DNA of 33,941 nt from Dehalococcoidales bacterium (lineage in GTDB: Bacteria > Chloroflexota > Dehalococcoidia > Dehalococcoidales > UBA2162): the NCBI GenBank assembly GCA_030648675.1, contig JAUSGV010000066.1, forward strand, positions 1 through 33,941. The letters are read 5' to 3'. This document shows, piece after piece, positions 7,237 through 15,490 of this stretch (position 1 is the stretch's first letter; the number at the start of each line of letters is the position of its first letter). Both the position numbers and the translations under genes were made by a program. The notes under the pieces were generated by a model. That model searched no databases and had not been told where the DNA came from. It saw only the letters and a program-made list of their open reading frames with translations.

Positions 7237-8169
7237 CTACACCGATGACCCACTATGGAATTTATCACACTTGTCATTGTACGAGACGCTCCCCGAAATC
7301 ACCTTGTTGGAGACGCTCCCAAGTTGGAAAGTGAATTCTGCGCCTAGAATCATGATGAATGCCGAATAGTATATCCAGACAAGCAGGATGATAATAGAGG
7401 AGATAGAACCGTAGATAAGTTGGTAATTAGCGAAATTCTCAAGGTAGAAAATGAATAGAGTCCTGGCGAGTTCGAAGAGCACAGCCGAGAGGAGAGCTCC
7501 GGGCCAAATACGTCGCCAATACGTTTTAGTATTCGGAATGGTTTTGTAAAGCAACAAAAAAACTAACAATATCAGCAGGAATGCTACGAGCCTGCTAGCA
7601 ATGTCAATCGTTATCAGCATTGCAGCAGGCAAGTCGACTGAGCCGCGCAAAATTTCTACGATAACACTTGCTCCCAGGGAAAGAATGAACATTATGCCCG
7701 TACTTGCGGCCATCGCCAATTCGCTGGCTTTCCGAATAAGGAAATTTCGGTAGCGGCATATACCCCAGGCACGATTAATTACCAGACTTATCGCGCTAAA
7801 CATCGTACTCCCACTCCAGAAAAGGACAACTACACTCAATATCCCCAGGATACCCCGTAGTCTGACAATATTCGCGACATTTTGCCTCAAAATATCGGCA
7901 GCGCCGGGTAAATTATTGCTAAAAAATTCCAGCAATTCGTCTTTCAGATTCGTTGAGGGCAGGAAAAAACCAAAAATAGCAACGAGTCCCAGCAACAGCG
8001 GGAATATGGATAAAATTGCATAAAAAGAAACTCCCGCAGCCATATGTCCAGCATCGTGTTTGGCGGCCCCTTCTGTAGTGCGGGATATAAGTTGTATCAA
8101 AGGCATCTCAAGCAGGCGGGCCTTAGCGGTCTGTAACCTGGCGTTCAGGCTCTGTATCTTATTAAACAT
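7237..8169 (-). CDS. YihY/BrkB-type inner-membrane protein
   Basis: A 310-residue integral membrane protein of the YihY/virulence factor BrkB family. The family signature HMAAGVSFYAILSIFPLLLGL is at about residues 42-62. Five to six further hydrophobic segments follow, with LLVWIYYSAFIMILGAEFTF near the C terminus. The family is often called ribonuclease BN by historical error; it is a membrane protein of unsettled function, possibly transport or envelope-related. It is the last gene of a minus-strand run with the AI-2E permease and HD-GYP genes, 136 bp downstream of the permease. No strong RBS is visible before ATG 8169. Confidence 0.9.
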   Translation of the reverse strand: MFNKIQSLNARLQTAKARLLEMPLIQLISRTTEGAAKHDAGHMAAGVSFYAILSIFPLLLGLVAIFGFFLPSTNLKDELLEFFSNNLPGAADILRQNVANIVRLRGILGILSVVVLFWSGSTMFSAISLVINRAWGICRYRNFLIRKASELAMAASTGIMFILSLGASVIVEILRGSVDLPAAMLITIDIASRLVAFLLILLVFLLLYKTIPNTKTYWRRIWPGALLSAVLFELARTLFIFYLENFANYQLIYGSISSIIILLVWIYYSAFIMILGAEFTFQLGSVSNKVISGSVSYNDKCDKFHSGSSV

Positions 8170-8218
8170 CCCGGTGGCTCATTTTCATTTAGTGAATACC
8201 ACCCCATCAAGTCCGGTC

Positions 8219-8252
8219 ATAAAAAACCACGCGTGCCCCGGATGCCGGGGAA
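8219..8252 (-). terminator. Possible terminator after the AI-2E permease gene
   Basis: On the minus strand a GC-rich hairpin (CCCCGG-CAT-CCGGGG) is followed by CACGCGTGG and then a T6 run (8221-8226 on plus). The hairpin lies slightly upstream of the T tract, so efficiency is uncertain. If active it separates the YihY gene from the upstream genes. Confidence 0.4.
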
Positions 8253-8305
8253 TTGTATGCCAAATCGAGTAATGACCAGGGCTTGAAGCCAATCAAACAT
8301 ACTAT

Positions 8306-9415
8306 CTATGGAAGCGCTTTCCCATTATCAGTTGTGACTGTAGTCGAGTGATAAACACGCCGGAAATACTTCAAAAGCTCGATAACCGTGGCTACTAAAG
8401 GTGCGGCGACAATGAATCCAATCATACCGAATACATAGGCACCCATTAGACTAATTAGAAGGATAAAAACAGGATTCATTTTCCAAACACTACCCTGAAC
8501 TCGGGGAGCAAGCAGGTTGTTTTCTATCAACTGAACTACTGCCAAGCCCAGAATAATCCAGATAGCTTTCTCCGGACTGGTCGCCAGAGCAATTGCAACA
8601 CTGGCGGCAATACTTAGCCAGAAGCCCAGAGTCGGGATGTTTTCCATCAAAGCTGCCCACACCGCCAGAGCCGGGGCGAATTCAACCCTCAAAACGGACA
8701 GCAAAATGAAAACCAGAATGCCCACAAAAACGCTCAATATTAACTGTCCGCGGATATAGCGCCCAAGTACTTTTTCAAGAATGCCGGCCACATTCTTCGC
8801 ATGCACACTCATCCAGGAAGGCAACACGTCGAAAAACCCGTCACGGAGACTGTCCCAATCCTTCAATATGAAAAAAACTATGAGGGGCAGGGAGAGGAAC
8901 CCCAGAACCAGACCGGCTCCTGTTGCTATTATTGAAAAACCACGTCCCAGCCCGTTACGCAGAGCCTCGACCACGGTAACGCCACCATTAGTGATGGATT
9001 GGTCATACTGCTGCAGCATAGATGCCGGCACTTCAAGCCGTACCGTTGCCATCAATTTCTGAATCCACGCTATAATATTGGAAATCATCTGAGGCACGTT
9101 CTGCCACAGAAGCGAGGCAGAACTACTGACAACCGTAAACATGTAAAATGCCGAGGCGGCTATTATGATAAGCCCGATGAAATAGACGCCGATAATTATG
9201 GATATGCGTTTGAGTCCCGGATGTTTTTTACCCCCGGGCAAATGCTTTTCCAGCCAGCGCACGATGGGCAATAATAAATAGGCGATAATAAGGCCGATCA
9301 GAAAAGGGGCCACGATAATAATGAATTTCCAGATAAGCCAGACTAACAGCAGCAGGCTGATTATAAACGTTATAAGCTGCCAGTGCTTTCTGAATAGAGA
9401 ATTAAACGAGTTCAC
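8306..9415 (-). CDS. AI-2E family transporter (TqsA/PerM-like permease)
   Basis: A 369-residue polytopic membrane protein of the AI-2E transporter family. It has two closely spaced N-terminal helices (about 14-55), a third around 75-95, a long amphipathic central segment (about 100-155), and a C-terminal membrane block holding GLVLGFLSLPLIVFFILKD, the family segment ILGRYIRGQ-like KVLGRYIRGQLI, and GFWLSIAASVAIAL followed by VIQLIENN-type VVQLIENNLLAPRV. Members export small molecules or ions; substrate here is unknown. The start is 3 bp after the stop of the HD-GYP gene, so the two are cotranscribed. Confidence 0.92.
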   Translation of the reverse strand: MNSFNSLFRKHWQLITFIISLLLLVWLIWKFIIIVAPFLIGLIIAYLLLPIVRWLEKHLPGGKKHPGLKRISIIIGVYFIGLIIIAASAFYMFTVVSSSASLLWQNVPQMISNIIAWIQKLMATVRLEVPASMLQQYDQSITNGGVTVVEALRNGLGRGFSIIATGAGLVLGFLSLPLIVFFILKDWDSLRDGFFDVLPSWMSVHAKNVAGILEKVLGRYIRGQLILSVFVGILVFILLSVLRVEFAPALAVWAALMENIPTLGFWLSIAASVAIALATSPEKAIWIILGLAVVQLIENNLLAPRVQGSVWKMNPVFILLISLMGAYVFGMIGFIVAAPLVATVIELLKYFRRVYHSTTVTTDNGKALP

Positions 9416-9418
9416 AAC

Positions 9419-10585
9419 CTAATCTCCGCTGTAGTTACCCCAATATCTGGGCATCCGCAATCCTTGAAGGTTTTGTTGGCTCAGTAAAGCTTTCAATTCA
9501 GGAATATCAAAAGCCGGTTGATTATCGTCTGCGTATTGCTTCTTGATAGCAAGTATCTCATCCTGGATGGCAAAGAAAGCGTCTACGACATCCGGATCAA
9601 AGTGGCTCCCCCTGCCATCTTTGATGATGGCCAACGACTTATCTATAGAAAATGGCTCCTTATCTGGTCGCTTGGAAGTTAGGGCATCAAATACATCTGC
9701 GATTGCCGTGATGCGGCCGGCGTTTGGTATCTCTTTACCTTTTAGCCCACCTGGATAGCCGCTGCCATCCCATTTCTCATGATGAGACTGGGCTATAACC
9801 TCTCCCAGCTTAATAAATTCGGCGTCTGAACCCTTAAGTATTCTGGCACCAATGACCGTATGCAACTTCATGATTTCCCACTCCACCGGATCGAACTTGG
9901 CCGGTTTAACCAGTATATGGTCGGGTATACCCATCTTGCCTACATCATGCATAGGCGCTGCATAAAGAAGGGTCTTGATAGTATTCTCGTCCAGTCCTAT
10001 GCGGCGGGCGACCGCAGCAGAATAACGACTCATTCGCTTGATATGTGCGCCTGTGTCCTCGTCCTTGTACTCAGAGTCCATAGACAGCCGGTAAATCGTG
10101 TCCAGCGAAGCTGTTTTTATCCCCTCAACGGCTTGCCTTAATTCCTCTGTCCTCCTGGTTACCTCGGACTCCAGCTCTGTCCGGTAATTACTCATCAAGT
10201 CGTTGTAGGCTTTGACCTTCAGCAGAGACTGTACCCTGGCTAAAAGCTCCGTCTTGTCAACGGGCTTTGAAAGGAAATCGTCACAACCGGCTTCAATACC
10301 TTTTACCCGGTCTTCCGTTTCTCGCAATGCTGTAACTAAAATCATGGGGAGCAATCGATGTATATTATCCTGCCGAACCCTACGGGCTACTTCAAAACCG
10401 TCCATGCCCGGCATCATGACGTCCAGCAAAATCAGATCGATTTGATTATCAGAGAGTTTCCCAAGAGCCTCTTCACCGCTTGCCGCCTTGACAATTTTAT
10501 AACCCTGCGGAGCAAGATAGGCTTCGAGAAGTTCAACGTTTTGGGTCTGGTCATCGACAACTAAAATTACCGGTTTGTCCTTCAC
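9419..10585 (-). CDS. RpfG-like response regulator with HD-GYP domain (c-di-GMP phosphodiesterase)
   Basis: This 388-residue protein has an N-terminal receiver (1-125) with acidic pair D11/D12, phospho-acceptor D55, T85 and K107. A coiled linker (about 128-165) leads to an HD-GYP domain: H213-D214 in MHDVGKMGIPDHIL, H268-H269 and GSGYPGG at 274-280. All catalytic residues seem present, so cyclic-di-GMP hydrolysis controlled by phosphorylation is expected. Translation starts at GTG 10585 behind AAGAGAAG. It leads a minus-strand operon with the AI-2E permease. No cognate kinase is adjacent. Upstream lies the remnant of another response regulator. Confidence 0.93.
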   Translation of the reverse strand: MKDKPVILVVDDQTQNVELLEAYLAPQGYKIVKAASGEEALGKLSDNQIDLILLDVMMPGMDGFEVARRVRQDNIHRLLPMILVTALRETEDRVKGIEAGCDDFLSKPVDKTELLARVQSLLKVKAYNDLMSNYRTELESEVTRRTEELRQAVEGIKTASLDTIYRLSMDSEYKDEDTGAHIKRMSRYSAAVARRIGLDENTIKTLLYAAPMHDVGKMGIPDHILVKPAKFDPVEWEIMKLHTVIGARILKGSDAEFIKLGEVIAQSHHEKWDGSGYPGGLKGKEIPNAGRITAIADVFDALTSKRPDKEPFSIDKSLAIIKDGRGSHFDPDVVDAFFAIQDEILAIKKQYADDNQPAFDIPELKALLSQQNLQGLRMPRYWGNYSGD

Positions 10586-10625
10586 ATCTTCTCTTTTAAA
10601 TTCGACCTTTCAACACATTAGGAAC

Positions 10626-11013
10626 TCACTTAATGAATTGACTAATTTCCTTGGCGAAGGTACGCGTATTTATCGGTTTACCTATAAAATCCGCTGTTGG
10701 GCATGCTTTTTATGGCATCTATGCCCTCTGCCATTACTGAGACCCAAGTCGAAAGCAGAAGTAACGTTCCTCAAGACGGGCATTCATCGAAGAACGGCCT
10801 TCGGCTGGTTCTCCTGTCCTTATGTCATGCTGCTCTATATTTGGGGTGGGGGGGGTGACTCTTTAGATTCAACATCTTTCTGTATATCCATACGTTCTGA
10901 CATTACAAATGCAGGCTCCGTATTTACAAAACCTGCACTCCCTATCTGTATTTGTTTCTGGAAAGCTATTCTAAACTGAGGAAACGGAGTATATCCTCCA
11001 CCAAGCAAATTTA
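10626..11013 (-). pseudogene. Frameshifted response-regulator (receiver) remnant
   Basis: The minus strand encodes pieces of protein-like sequence in successive frames. The best piece (10706 to 10626, stop TGA at 10628-10626) reads ADFIGKPINTRTFAKEI..., a receiver beta5-alpha5 end with the conserved Lys. Just upstream, in another frame (10764 to 10711), is LLLSTWVSVMAEGIDAIK, which fits beta4-alpha4. The two join if one A is removed from a 5-A run (10707-10711). Further upstream one frame ends at 10835 after a Pro run encoded by C8 (10846-10853 area), and a second frame continues with DIRTGEPAEGR if one C is added. I read this as a decayed receiver gene. Sequencing error at homopolymers is the main alternative. 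Confidence 0.5.
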
Positions 11014-11244
11014 ATGTAGAGGAATTTTCTCCTTTTCCTTGGACTCATATTTGATTTCAATAGTTGTTTCCTTGCCCGCCGCAAAATTCAACTCGATTTC
11101 TGAGTCTTCATCAACTTCCAAGAGTTTTTTTGCCATTTCCTTAGCACTCTTTAGCGGGAGCGGAATGGTGATGGTATTATTGATCTTCAGCCAGTCCGGG
11201 ATAGCTTTCAGATGAGCGATAATTTTTAATACTTTTTTCGGCAA
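11011..11244 (-). CDS. Hypothetical small protein (77 aa)
   Basis: I do not recognise this protein. It would start at TTG 11244 and read MPKKVLKIIAHLKAIPDW..., with a basic N-terminal helix, a predicted helical segment SAKEMAKKLLEVDEDS and a C-terminal strand-rich, charged end. No signal peptide, membrane segment or metal motif is seen. The RBS is poor and the TTG start is uncertain. It lies 45 bp downstream of the YtxH-like gene on the same strand and probably belongs to that transcript. Its 3' end abuts the frameshifted remnant. Confidence 0.5.
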   Translation of the reverse strand: MPKKVLKIIAHLKAIPDWLKINNTITIPLPLKSAKEMAKKLLEVDEDSEIELNFAAGKETTIEIKYESKEKEKIPLH

Positions 11245-11289
11245 CTATTACTTCTGATTTTCCTATTTCTTAATCGCAAGCAAAATCTT

Positions 11290-11535
11290 CTAATTCTTTA
11301 TTGCGTGCAATGCTGCCTGGCCCTTACGGCTCGCCTCGGAGCCGGCGTCCTTAACCAGGTCTATAGCTCCTTCAGTTTTACCTTTGAGAGCATCCACCAC
11401 TTCACCGGTCTTGTCTTTAATTGCCTGTCTGGTCTCTTTACCCGACTTTGGTGCAAAGAGCAAAGCAAGAACTGCTCCAATAGCAACGCCAGTGACCAAT
11501 CCGATACCAAAACCGATAGCATTATCTTTATTCAT
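11290..11535 (-). CDS. YtxH-domain (gas-vesicle-protein-like) stress protein
   Basis: An 81-residue YtxH-family protein. A single N-terminal Gly/Ala-rich membrane helix (AIGFGIGLVTGVAIGAVLALLFAP, residues 5-28) is followed by the family motif APKSGKETRQAIKDKTGE and an amphipathic helical tail. I chose ATG 11535 over the upstream open-frame start because an AGGAGG site precedes it and because YtxH proteins begin right at the helix. The start overlaps the stop of the DUF948-like gene by 8 nt, indicating translational coupling. Members are small envelope-associated proteins often induced by stress. Confidence 0.85.
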   Translation of the reverse strand: MNKDNAIGFGIGLVTGVAIGAVLALLFAPKSGKETRQAIKDKTGEVVDALKGKTEGAIDLVKDAGSEASRKGQAALHAIKN

Positions 11536-11821
11536 TATTGTTTCCTCCTGCATTACTTTCTTTTTTGAACATTTGGCCGAAACCCTCGAATCCCCCACAA
11601 ATACCCTGAATCAGCGTCACTAACGAAATCACCGGCTTAATACCATCTCGTACCATGGTAGCGGTATCATGGGCAATTTTAGACGTCGCTTTAACCAACA
11701 AGATTGTGGACATTATCGTACGATACAGACGGTAGATTAGTATTGCGGCAAAAATGAGCAATGCCGTTGTCACAAATCCCAGGATGGTGATACTCAAATC
11801 ACGGAACCATTCGATACCCAC
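11528..11821 (-). CDS. DUF948-like small membrane protein
   Basis: This 97-residue protein has one N-terminal transmembrane helix (about residues 11-32, ITILGFVTTALLIFAAILIY). A helical region VKATSKIAHDTATMVRDGIKPVISLVTLIQGI resembles the DUF948 general-stress family that commonly pairs with YtxH proteins. It ends with a Gly/Asn-rich tail. The start is GTG 11821 with a near-perfect AAGGAGGT site 5 nt upstream. It overlaps the YtxH gene downstream. The family name rests on size, topology and neighbour, so it is moderately secure. Confidence 0.7.
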   Translation of the reverse strand: MGIEWFRDLSITILGFVTTALLIFAAILIYRLYRTIMSTILLVKATSKIAHDTATMVRDGIKPVISLVTLIQGICGGFEGFGQMFKKESNAGGNNNE

Positions 11822-12143
11822 TGGTTACCTCCTTCATTCGGTAGTGGGATGAGGGTGATTGGTGAGCCAGTCATTCAACCGGCTCACCAGGATATTGCTA
11901 AACCGACTTGTCTTCTATCACACATGGTTTCGCCAAACAATTTGAGTATGTGCTCTGAATCACGAAGCCACAACCCTCTTGCCGTGAAGCGGACAGATGC
12001 GTAAGTGCCAATAAACTAATCTAATGGATGGTAACTAAATAGCACTTGACAAACGTAGAGGTGGGGGGATACAGTGGTTCTCACAACAGGCACTAAAGTA
12101 GTAGACGATAGTAAGCTAAAGTGTACTAAAACGGCATTTCACA
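11822..12143. other. Divergent intergenic region (322 bp) with hairpin and promoter
   Basis: This stretch separates the minus-strand DUF948/YtxH genes from the plus-strand LuxR-type gene. It contains a 9-bp inverted repeat TGGTGAGCC...GGCTCACCA (11860-11889, no T run) and the plus-strand promoter listed separately. I see no ORF in it. Confidence 0.5.
12046..12074 (+). promoter_or_regulatory. Promoter of the LuxR-type regulator gene
   Basis: A perfect -35 TTGACA (12046-12051) is followed after 17 bp by ATACAG (12069-12074), a moderate -10. The spacer holds a G6 run (12063-12068). The resulting 5' leader is about 60 nt and has no clear Shine-Dalgarno sequence. Confidence 0.5.
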
Positions 12144-12869
12144 ATGGGGAATAAAGAAACAAAAACCGGCACTCTTGGGGTCCTGATGATTGGGTTCAAT
12201 CCAGTTGTCAAAGAAGGACTACAAGCGATTCTGGCCAAAGACGAGAGAATTGAAATAATCGGAGATGTGCCTAATGAGCTTGATGCCCTCGAGCGTATCA
12301 AACAGGCTCATAAACGAGGCCAACAAGTCCGTGTGGTATTGACTGAGACTCGGAACAGTAAAGTGGATAGCGTGCAAATTACCAAGGTTATCAAGGACAA
12401 ATTCCCGGAGGTAGCCGTGCTGGTTCTTACGGAAAACCTCAACGATTCTTATATAATTGACGCCATCCAGTCCGGTGCAGCGGGATACATATTTCTTAAG
12501 GACATGTCACCGGAATTATTACTGCAAAGTATCTATCGTGCGGTTGAAGGCGGTTCCCAGATAAGTACAACGGTACTGCGTTCTGCCGTTGAAAATTTAA
12601 TTCAAAATGGACGAAAGACTCTTTCGGAACGTACGGCGGAAGCGGCTCATCTTACTGAAAGAGAAGTTGACGTACTCAGGCTCATGGGCAATGGAGACTC
12701 GAACAAGATAATTGCCGAGGCTTTGGGTATCACCCTGGATACTACTAAAAAACATGTGCGAAATGTCATCGATAAACTACAGGCACGCAGCCGTACTCAT
12801 GCGGCTATTATCGCCGCTCAAGCCGGCATTGTAGGTAGCCCTATCAAGAGGGATATCATCGAAAACTGA
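12144..12869 (+). CDS. NarL/FixJ-type regulator with degenerate receiver
   Basis: A 241-residue two-domain transcription factor. The receiver fold (about 10-130) is recognisable from VVKEGLQAIL, AVLVLTEN (T96) and GAAGYIFLKD (K119). The acidic pair expected at the end of beta1 is G17-F18, and the phospho-acceptor Asp position in VVLTETR is E68. The C-terminal LuxR HTH (about 170-232) is intact: LTEREVDVLRLMGNGDSNKIIAEALGI...TTKKHVRNVIDKL. It should bind DNA, but normal Asp phosphorylation is not possible; Glu may mimic the phosphorylated state. No kinase is adjacent. It is transcribed divergently from the YtxH/DUF948 genes, which are plausible targets. Confidence 0.88.
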   Translation: MGNKETKTGTLGVLMIGFNPVVKEGLQAILAKDERIEIIGDVPNELDALERIKQAHKRGQQVRVVLTETRNSKVDSVQITKVIKDKFPEVAVLVLTENLNDSYIIDAIQSGAAGYIFLKDMSPELLLQSIYRAVEGGSQISTTVLRSAVENLIQNGRKTLSERTAEAAHLTEREVDVLRLMGNGDSNKIIAEALGITLDTTKKHVRNVIDKLQARSRTHAAIIAAQAGIVGSPIKRDIIEN

Positions 12870-13159
12870 CCGAGTGTGGTAGGCTGGGTGTTTCTCTTAC
12901 TGATTACATTCAACACATCCTAAAAATCAATTGGGCGAACCAACAAGTACTACCTTAGACACCACAAACAATCAAGCGATTCGTCCATCGAATAAAACCT
13001 TCACTATCGTCATTAGATTCGAACCAATCCAATCTACAACAAGCGGATTTTAATCCGATTCCCTTTTTGTTGCACAAAATTTCAGTTATGTTACGATAAT
13101 TATTAGAGGGTCGGATTGACCCGACGGAACGCACGGCTAAAAGCCGAAAGGATCGAAAT

Positions 13160-14566
13160 ATGCAGATAAAGATAACGTTTCTCGGTGCCGCCCACAACGT
13201 AACCGGCTCCAAATACTTACTGGAAGCAAACAACAAGCGACTCCTGATCGACTGCGGTCTGTTCCAGGAACGCCAGTTCCGCGCCCGTAACTGGGAACCT
13301 TTCGTCGTTCCCCCGGCAAGCATCGACGCCTTGCTCCTTACCCATGCCCATCTCGATCACTGCGGCTATATCCCCAAATTGGCCCGTGAAGGTTTTCACG
13401 GACCGGTCTACTGCACTGCTGCAACCGCCGAAATCGGCAGGATTACCCTGCTCGATACCGCGGGCATACAGGAAGAAGACGCAGCATTTAAAAAGAAACG
13501 GCACGAAAAGGAAGGCCGGCAAGTCCCCTATCCGGAAATCCCGCTGTATACGATCGATGACGCCAAGGCTTCCTTCCCTTTGTTGTCGCCGGTTCGCTAC
13601 GGAGACGTGGTCAAACTGGGGGAAGGTTTGGAAACCACCTTCCACGACGCCGGACACGTGCTCGGCTCGTCCATGATACGGTTAAAAATAAAGCAAAACA
13701 ATGAGGAACGTGTCCTCGTGTTTTCCGGAGACGTAGGACGCCACGGCAAGCCTATCCTGCGGGAGCCGACAACGTTCGAAGAAGCCGATTACGTTGTCGT
13801 CGAATCGACTTACGGCGACCGTTTGCTCGAGCCTTTGGATAAAACCGGGGAGCAGTTCGCCGACGTTATTAACAATACGGTCCAATTGGGAGGTAACATC
13901 GTTATCCCTTCCTTCGCCCTGGAAAGAACGCAGGAGGTCATGTACTATCTCAACCATCTGCAAGGTGAAAAGAAAATACCTAACCTCATTGTGTTCATCG
14001 ACAGCCCGATGGCCATCAGCCTGACCGAAGTTTTCAAGCATCATCCCGAGTTGTTCGACAAAGACATGACGGAACTCTTGCTCAGGGGGAAGTCCCCTTT
14101 TGACTGCCCCTGTATGCATCTGACGCGTACCGTCGACGAGTCCAAAGCCATAAACAACATCAAGGGTTCGGTAATAATCATATCCGGCTCCGGGATGGCC
14201 ACCGGCGGGCGCATCAAGCACCATCTCGTCAACAACATTTCGCGGCCCGACAGCACCATTCTTTTCGTCGGTTATCAGGCCGCGGACACCCTCGGCCGAC
14301 AGATTGTCGATGGTGCGAAAGAAGTCAGGATTTTAGGCCAGATGTACCCGGTTCAGGCCAAGATCGTGTATGCGAATAGTTTTTCGGGACACTCAGACCG
14401 GGACGGCCTGCTGCAGTGGTTGTCCGGCTTCAAGAGGGCGCCGAAGCACCTTTTTGTCACTCACGGCGAAGCCGCTTCGGCGGAAAATTTTGCCACCCTG
14501 GTAAGAGACAAGAAGGGGTGGGCGGTAACGGTACCGGAATATAAAGATTCCGTCGTTCTCGACTAG
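13160..14566 (+). CDS. MBL-fold/beta-CASP RNA-processing hydrolase
   Basis: A 468-residue metallo-beta-lactamase-fold nuclease of the beta-CASP/RMMBL (YSH1-like) group. The metal motif THAHLDHCG (H62, H64, D66, H67) is intact, followed by DAGHVLGS (H166), FSGDVGR (D191) and the beta-CASP block with PSFALERTQEV and IISGSGMATGGRI. Near the C terminus are SFSGHSD and FVTHGEA, the RMMBL metal residues. It should be a zinc-dependent RNA endo/exonuclease in the cytoplasm. ATG 13160 follows AAAGGATCG, with a small CGGCT/AGCCG hairpin (13134-13146) just upstream that could affect translation. The 290-bp upstream gap has no other gene. Confidence 0.93.
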   Translation: MQIKITFLGAAHNVTGSKYLLEANNKRLLIDCGLFQERQFRARNWEPFVVPPASIDALLLTHAHLDHCGYIPKLAREGFHGPVYCTAATAEIGRITLLDTAGIQEEDAAFKKKRHEKEGRQVPYPEIPLYTIDDAKASFPLLSPVRYGDVVKLGEGLETTFHDAGHVLGSSMIRLKIKQNNEERVLVFSGDVGRHGKPILREPTTFEEADYVVVESTYGDRLLEPLDKTGEQFADVINNTVQLGGNIVIPSFALERTQEVMYYLNHLQGEKKIPNLIVFIDSPMAISLTEVFKHHPELFDKDMTELLLRGKSPFDCPCMHLTRTVDESKAINNIKGSVIIISGSGMATGGRIKHHLVNNISRPDSTILFVGYQAADTLGRQIVDGAKEVRILGQMYPVQAKIVYANSFSGHSDRDGLLQWLSGFKRAPKHLFVTHGEAASAENFATLVRDKKGWAVTVPEYKDSVVLD

Positions 14567-14588
14567 TGCTCCGATTTAATCGGGGCAC
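14566..14588 (+). other. Hairpin at the end of the MBL nuclease gene
   Basis: GTGCTCCGAT and ATCGGGGCAC pair over 10 bp with one G-T and a TTA loop, starting at the last base of the stop codon. There is no T run, so it may protect the 3' end or act as an inefficient terminator. Confidence 0.4.
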
Positions 14589-14594
14589 CCCGAG

Positions 14595-14710
14595 CCGATT
14601 CGATTCCTCATACGGTGTCTCCCGATTTCGTACCTCATGCGGGATGCCGTGTGAAAGATATGAATCGGCACCGTATGACCGGAGGGAATCGGGATATGAG
14701 TGAAACGAAT
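14595..14710. repeat. Palindromic intergenic element
   Basis: About 115 bp of interleaved inverted repeats between convergent genes. The clearest pair is CATACGGTG (14609-14617) with CACCGTATG (14669-14677). It is flanked by CGATTCC on the left and GGAATCG on the right, and by CTCAT/ATGAG and ATTCG/CGAAT further out. I see no ORF that would explain it. It looks like a small structured or mobile-type extragenic element. Confidence 0.45.
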
Positions 14711-14727
14711 CGCGGCAAATCCTTTCC

Positions 14728-15453
14728 TCAGCCGCCAGGCGACCGTTTGCAGACCGCTTTTTTGCCGGTAATGTTCTGTTTATCCGACCATTCCCGCACG
14801 AGGTCGATAACCGCATCCGGCGTATCGCATATCCTGACAATGTTGAAGTCGTCTTCGGTGATCAAGCCCCGATCCAGGACGACGTTGCAGAGCCAATCCA
14901 GGAAGCCCGCCCAGTATTGCCCGTCGAAAAGGATTACAGGAAAGGGCTTTATCTTGTGGGTCTGGATCAAGACCAGCACTTCAGTCAGTTCATCCATGGT
15001 ACCCAGTCCGCCGGGCATGATGATGAAGGCGGAGGCGTATTTAACCAACATTACCTTGCGTACGAAAAAGTGATCAAAGGTGAGCGGCTTATTCACGAAA
15101 ATATTGCACGCCTGCGGCTCCGGAAGCTCAATATTAAGCCCGATGGATGCCACGCCGGCTTCGTGAGCTCCTTTGTTGGCGGCCTCCATTAACCCCGGAC
15201 CGCCACCGGTAACGATGGAATAACCCATCTCCCCCAGCCTGCGGGCGATCTCTACACACTGAGTGTAAAGCTTATCGTCGGGCTGAACATGCAGCGAGCC
15301 GTAAAAGCTTACTGACGGCTCGATCCCGGAAAGCTTGTCGAAACCCTCGACGAACTCCCCCATGATACGAAACATCCGCCACGACTCCTCCTTCGCATAG
15401 GCATTGATCTCGTAGGGTTTTCCATTGTGATTTTGCGCCGTATTTCGTGCCAT
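14728..15453 (-). CDS. TIGR00730-type LOG family protein
   Basis: A 241-residue Rossmann-fold protein of the LOG (lonely-guy) group often misnamed lysine decarboxylase. It has the two family motifs GGGPGLME (83-90) and PGGLGTMDE (147-155). Characterised members are nucleoside-5'-monophosphate phosphoribohydrolases. I chose ATG 15453 because GGAGGGTG lies 4-5 nt upstream; the open frame continues to 15519 through repeat sequence but without a start signal. It is monocistronic and converges on the MBL gene. Confidence 0.9.
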   Translation of the reverse strand: MARNTAQNHNGKPYEINAYAKEESWRMFRIMGEFVEGFDKLSGIEPSVSFYGSLHVQPDDKLYTQCVEIARRLGEMGYSIVTGGGPGLMEAANKGAHEAGVASIGLNIELPEPQACNIFVNKPLTFDHFFVRKVMLVKYASAFIIMPGGLGTMDELTEVLVLIQTHKIKPFPVILFDGQYWAGFLDWLCNVVLDRGLITEDDFNIVRICDTPDAVIDLVREWSDKQNITGKKAVCKRSPGG

Positions 15454-15490
15454 ATCACCCTCCAATTGATTGAATGGTAACACATTTAGG

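Noticed and set aside
10575..10979. 134-codon open frame on the plus strand in the gap upstream of the HD-GYP gene
   Set aside because: The translation is rich in Cys, Trp and Phe with no family resemblance. The opposite strand carries receiver-like sequence, so this frame is a shadow.
13682..14224. 180-codon open frame antisense to the MBL nuclease gene
   Set aside because: It lies entirely inside a confidently identified gene and has no RBS or recognisable domain. Long antisense frames are expected from the codon bias here.
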